A stretch of DNA of 5,465 nt from Acidimicrobiia bacterium (GTDB lineage Bacteria > Actinomycetota > Acidimicrobiia > Spongiisociales > ZC4RG35): NCBI GenBank assembly GCA_029865445.1, contig JAOUGY010000266.1:1-5465 (forward strand), written 5' to 3'. Each line of letters begins with the position of its first letter. Position 1 is the stretch's first letter. A program made the translations under genes and the position numbers. Under the pieces are notes generated by a model. The model worked only from the letters and a program-made list of their open reading frames with translations, was not told the DNA's origin and searched no databases. Of the stretch, positions 4,784 through 5,465 are shown piece by piece.

Positions 4784-5465
4784 ATGAACCTGGACCTGAA
4801 CGTCGGATATTGGGGTACGGCGCTGGATCAGTCCTTGTTGGAGCTGGCCGAATCGTGCGGGTATCGGTGCGTTTGGGCGGCGGAGGCGTACGGCTCGGAT
4901 GCCGTCTCTGTGCTCGCAACGGTGGCCGCCCGTTCCAGCCGACTCGAGATCGGGAGCGCCATCCTCCAAATTCCGGCTCGGACCCCGGCGATGACGGCGA
5001 TGACCGCGGCGACACTCGACGATCTGGCACCCGGCAGGTTCCGACTCGGGTTGGGTGTCTCCGGACCTCAGGTGGTGGAAGGCTGGCACGGCGTCGGGTA
5101 CGGCAAACCGTTGCGCCGAACACGAGAGTACGTCGACATAGTCCGGGCCATCCTTGCCCGCGAAGCGCCACTCGAGTATCGGGGGGAGGACTATCGCATT
5201 CCTTACGACGGCGCAGATGCAAGCGGGCTCGGCAAGCCGTTGAAGCTGATCGGCCGCCCTCACCCTGACATCCCCGTCTACCTGGCGGCGATCGGTCCCG
5301 GCAACGTGGCCCTCACGGCCGAGATCGCTGACGGGTGGCTTCCGGCGTTCTATTCGCCCGAGCGGGCTCCAGAGGTGTTCTCCGAACATCTGCTGCGAGG
5401 ATTCGAGAGAAGCAACGAGCCCGGCAAGGCGGAGCGGTTCGACGTGGTTGCATCGGTGCAAGCAG
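4784..5465 (+). CDS. LLM-class F420-dependent oxidoreductase, N-terminal part (runs off the window)
   Basis: The frame is open from ATG 4784 to the window edge, giving 227 residues of a luciferase-like TIM-barrel protein that usually has about 340. The start MNLDLNVGYWG forms the first barrel strand. WAAEAYGSDA (31-40) and SAILQIPARTPAMTAMTAATLDDLAPGRF (58-86, two adjoining motifs) are strongly conserved cofactor-side segments. RLGLGVSGPQVVEGWHG (87-103) and KPLRRTREYVDIVR (108-121) follow. PVYLAAIGPGN (164-174) and AEIADGW (179-185) form the later flavin- or F420-binding strands. From memory the sequence closely resembles M. tuberculosis Rv3520c and its relatives, which are assigned to F420 by family membership; the substrate is unknown. 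It is divergent from the hydrolase with a 43-bp gap. The gene is cut only by the window edge; no frameshift was seen. Confidence 0.92.
   Translation, partial: MNLDLNVGYWGTALDQSLLELAESCGYRCVWAAEAYGSDAVSVLATVAARSSRLEIGSAILQIPARTPAMTAMTAATLDDLAPGRFRLGLGVSGPQVVEGWHGVGYGKPLRRTREYVDIVRAILAREAPLEYRGEDYRIPYDGADASGLGKPLKLIGRPHPDIPVYLAAIGPGNVALTAEIADGWLPAFYSPERAPEVFSEHLLRGFERSNEPGKAERFDVVASVQA

Noticed and set aside
4741..4785. Longer SGNH hydrolase starting at the ATG at 4785
   Set aside because: It would share the CATG of the divergent gene's start codon. CATG is self-complementary, so any ATG preceded by C creates such an opposite ATG and this means little.
4003..5268. A 421-codon open frame on the plus strand across the SGNH hydrolase and LLM genes
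   Set aside because: Low-complexity Arg/Gly/His/Asp composition, antisense to one clear gene and out of frame with another.
4571..5461. A 296-codon open frame on the minus strand opposite the LLM gene
   Set aside because: The plus-strand frame matches a known oxidoreductase along its whole visible length; this frame is a composition artefact.
1..5465. Mobile element, CRISPR array, phage or defence island
   Set aside because: No transposase, integrase, direct-repeat array or terminal repeats were seen. All clear genes are housekeeping or SOS functions with similar GC-rich composition.

Overview
The window is GC-rich, densely coded DNA. It suggests an actinobacterium, probably a deep-branching one of the Acidimicrobiia kind. 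The class-level guess is inference. It rests on a perfect mycobacterial-type SOS box, an actinobacterial ImuA'-ImuB pair, and an F420-type luciferase-like oxidoreductase closely resembling the Rv3520c family.

Layout, left to right. (1) Positions 3-338 (+) hold the C-terminal end of a probably exported protein: a Pro/Thr/Glu-rich linker followed by a beta-rich, Ig-like module. (2) Positions 339-417 form a short regulatory gap. It contains a perfect LexA/SOS palindrome inside the 17-bp spacer of a recognisable -35/-10 pair. (3) Positions 418-1053 and 986-2449 (+) are imuA' and imuB, a 68-bp-overlapping operon for the accessory parts of the DnaE2 translesion mutasome. The catalytic subunit DnaE2 is not in the window. 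(4) Positions 2450-2607 are a convergent gap with hairpins. (5) Positions 2608-3363 (-) encode a PlsC-type acyltransferase. (6) Positions 3364-3415 are a divergent gap with an 18-bp palindrome, followed by 5-formyltetrahydrofolate cyclo-ligase at 3416-3958 (+). (7) Positions 3959-4026 are a convergent gap with a GC hairpin. (8) Positions 4027-4740 (-) encode a membrane-anchored SGNH/GDSL hydrolase. (9) Position 4784 to the window end (+) holds the start of an LLM-class F420-dependent oxidoreductase.

The best-supported biology is the damage-inducible cassette. DNA damage should release LexA from the box at 384-401, inducing ImuA' and ImuB together. ImuB has lost the polymerase catalytic acids but keeps a sliding-clamp-like motif, the thumb and a C-terminal domain, so it should act as an adaptor. 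ImuA' is RecA-like but lacks the Walker A lysine and the RecA catalytic glutamate, so it looks like a non-ATPase scaffold. The other genes (phospholipid synthesis, folate salvage, esterase, F420 redox) look like an ordinary housekeeping neighbourhood of alternating strands with no shared pathway. I see no mobile element, CRISPR array, tRNA or rRNA. I do not see a wholly undescribed system; the most interesting content is the promoter architecture and the catalytically degenerate ImuA'-ImuB pair.
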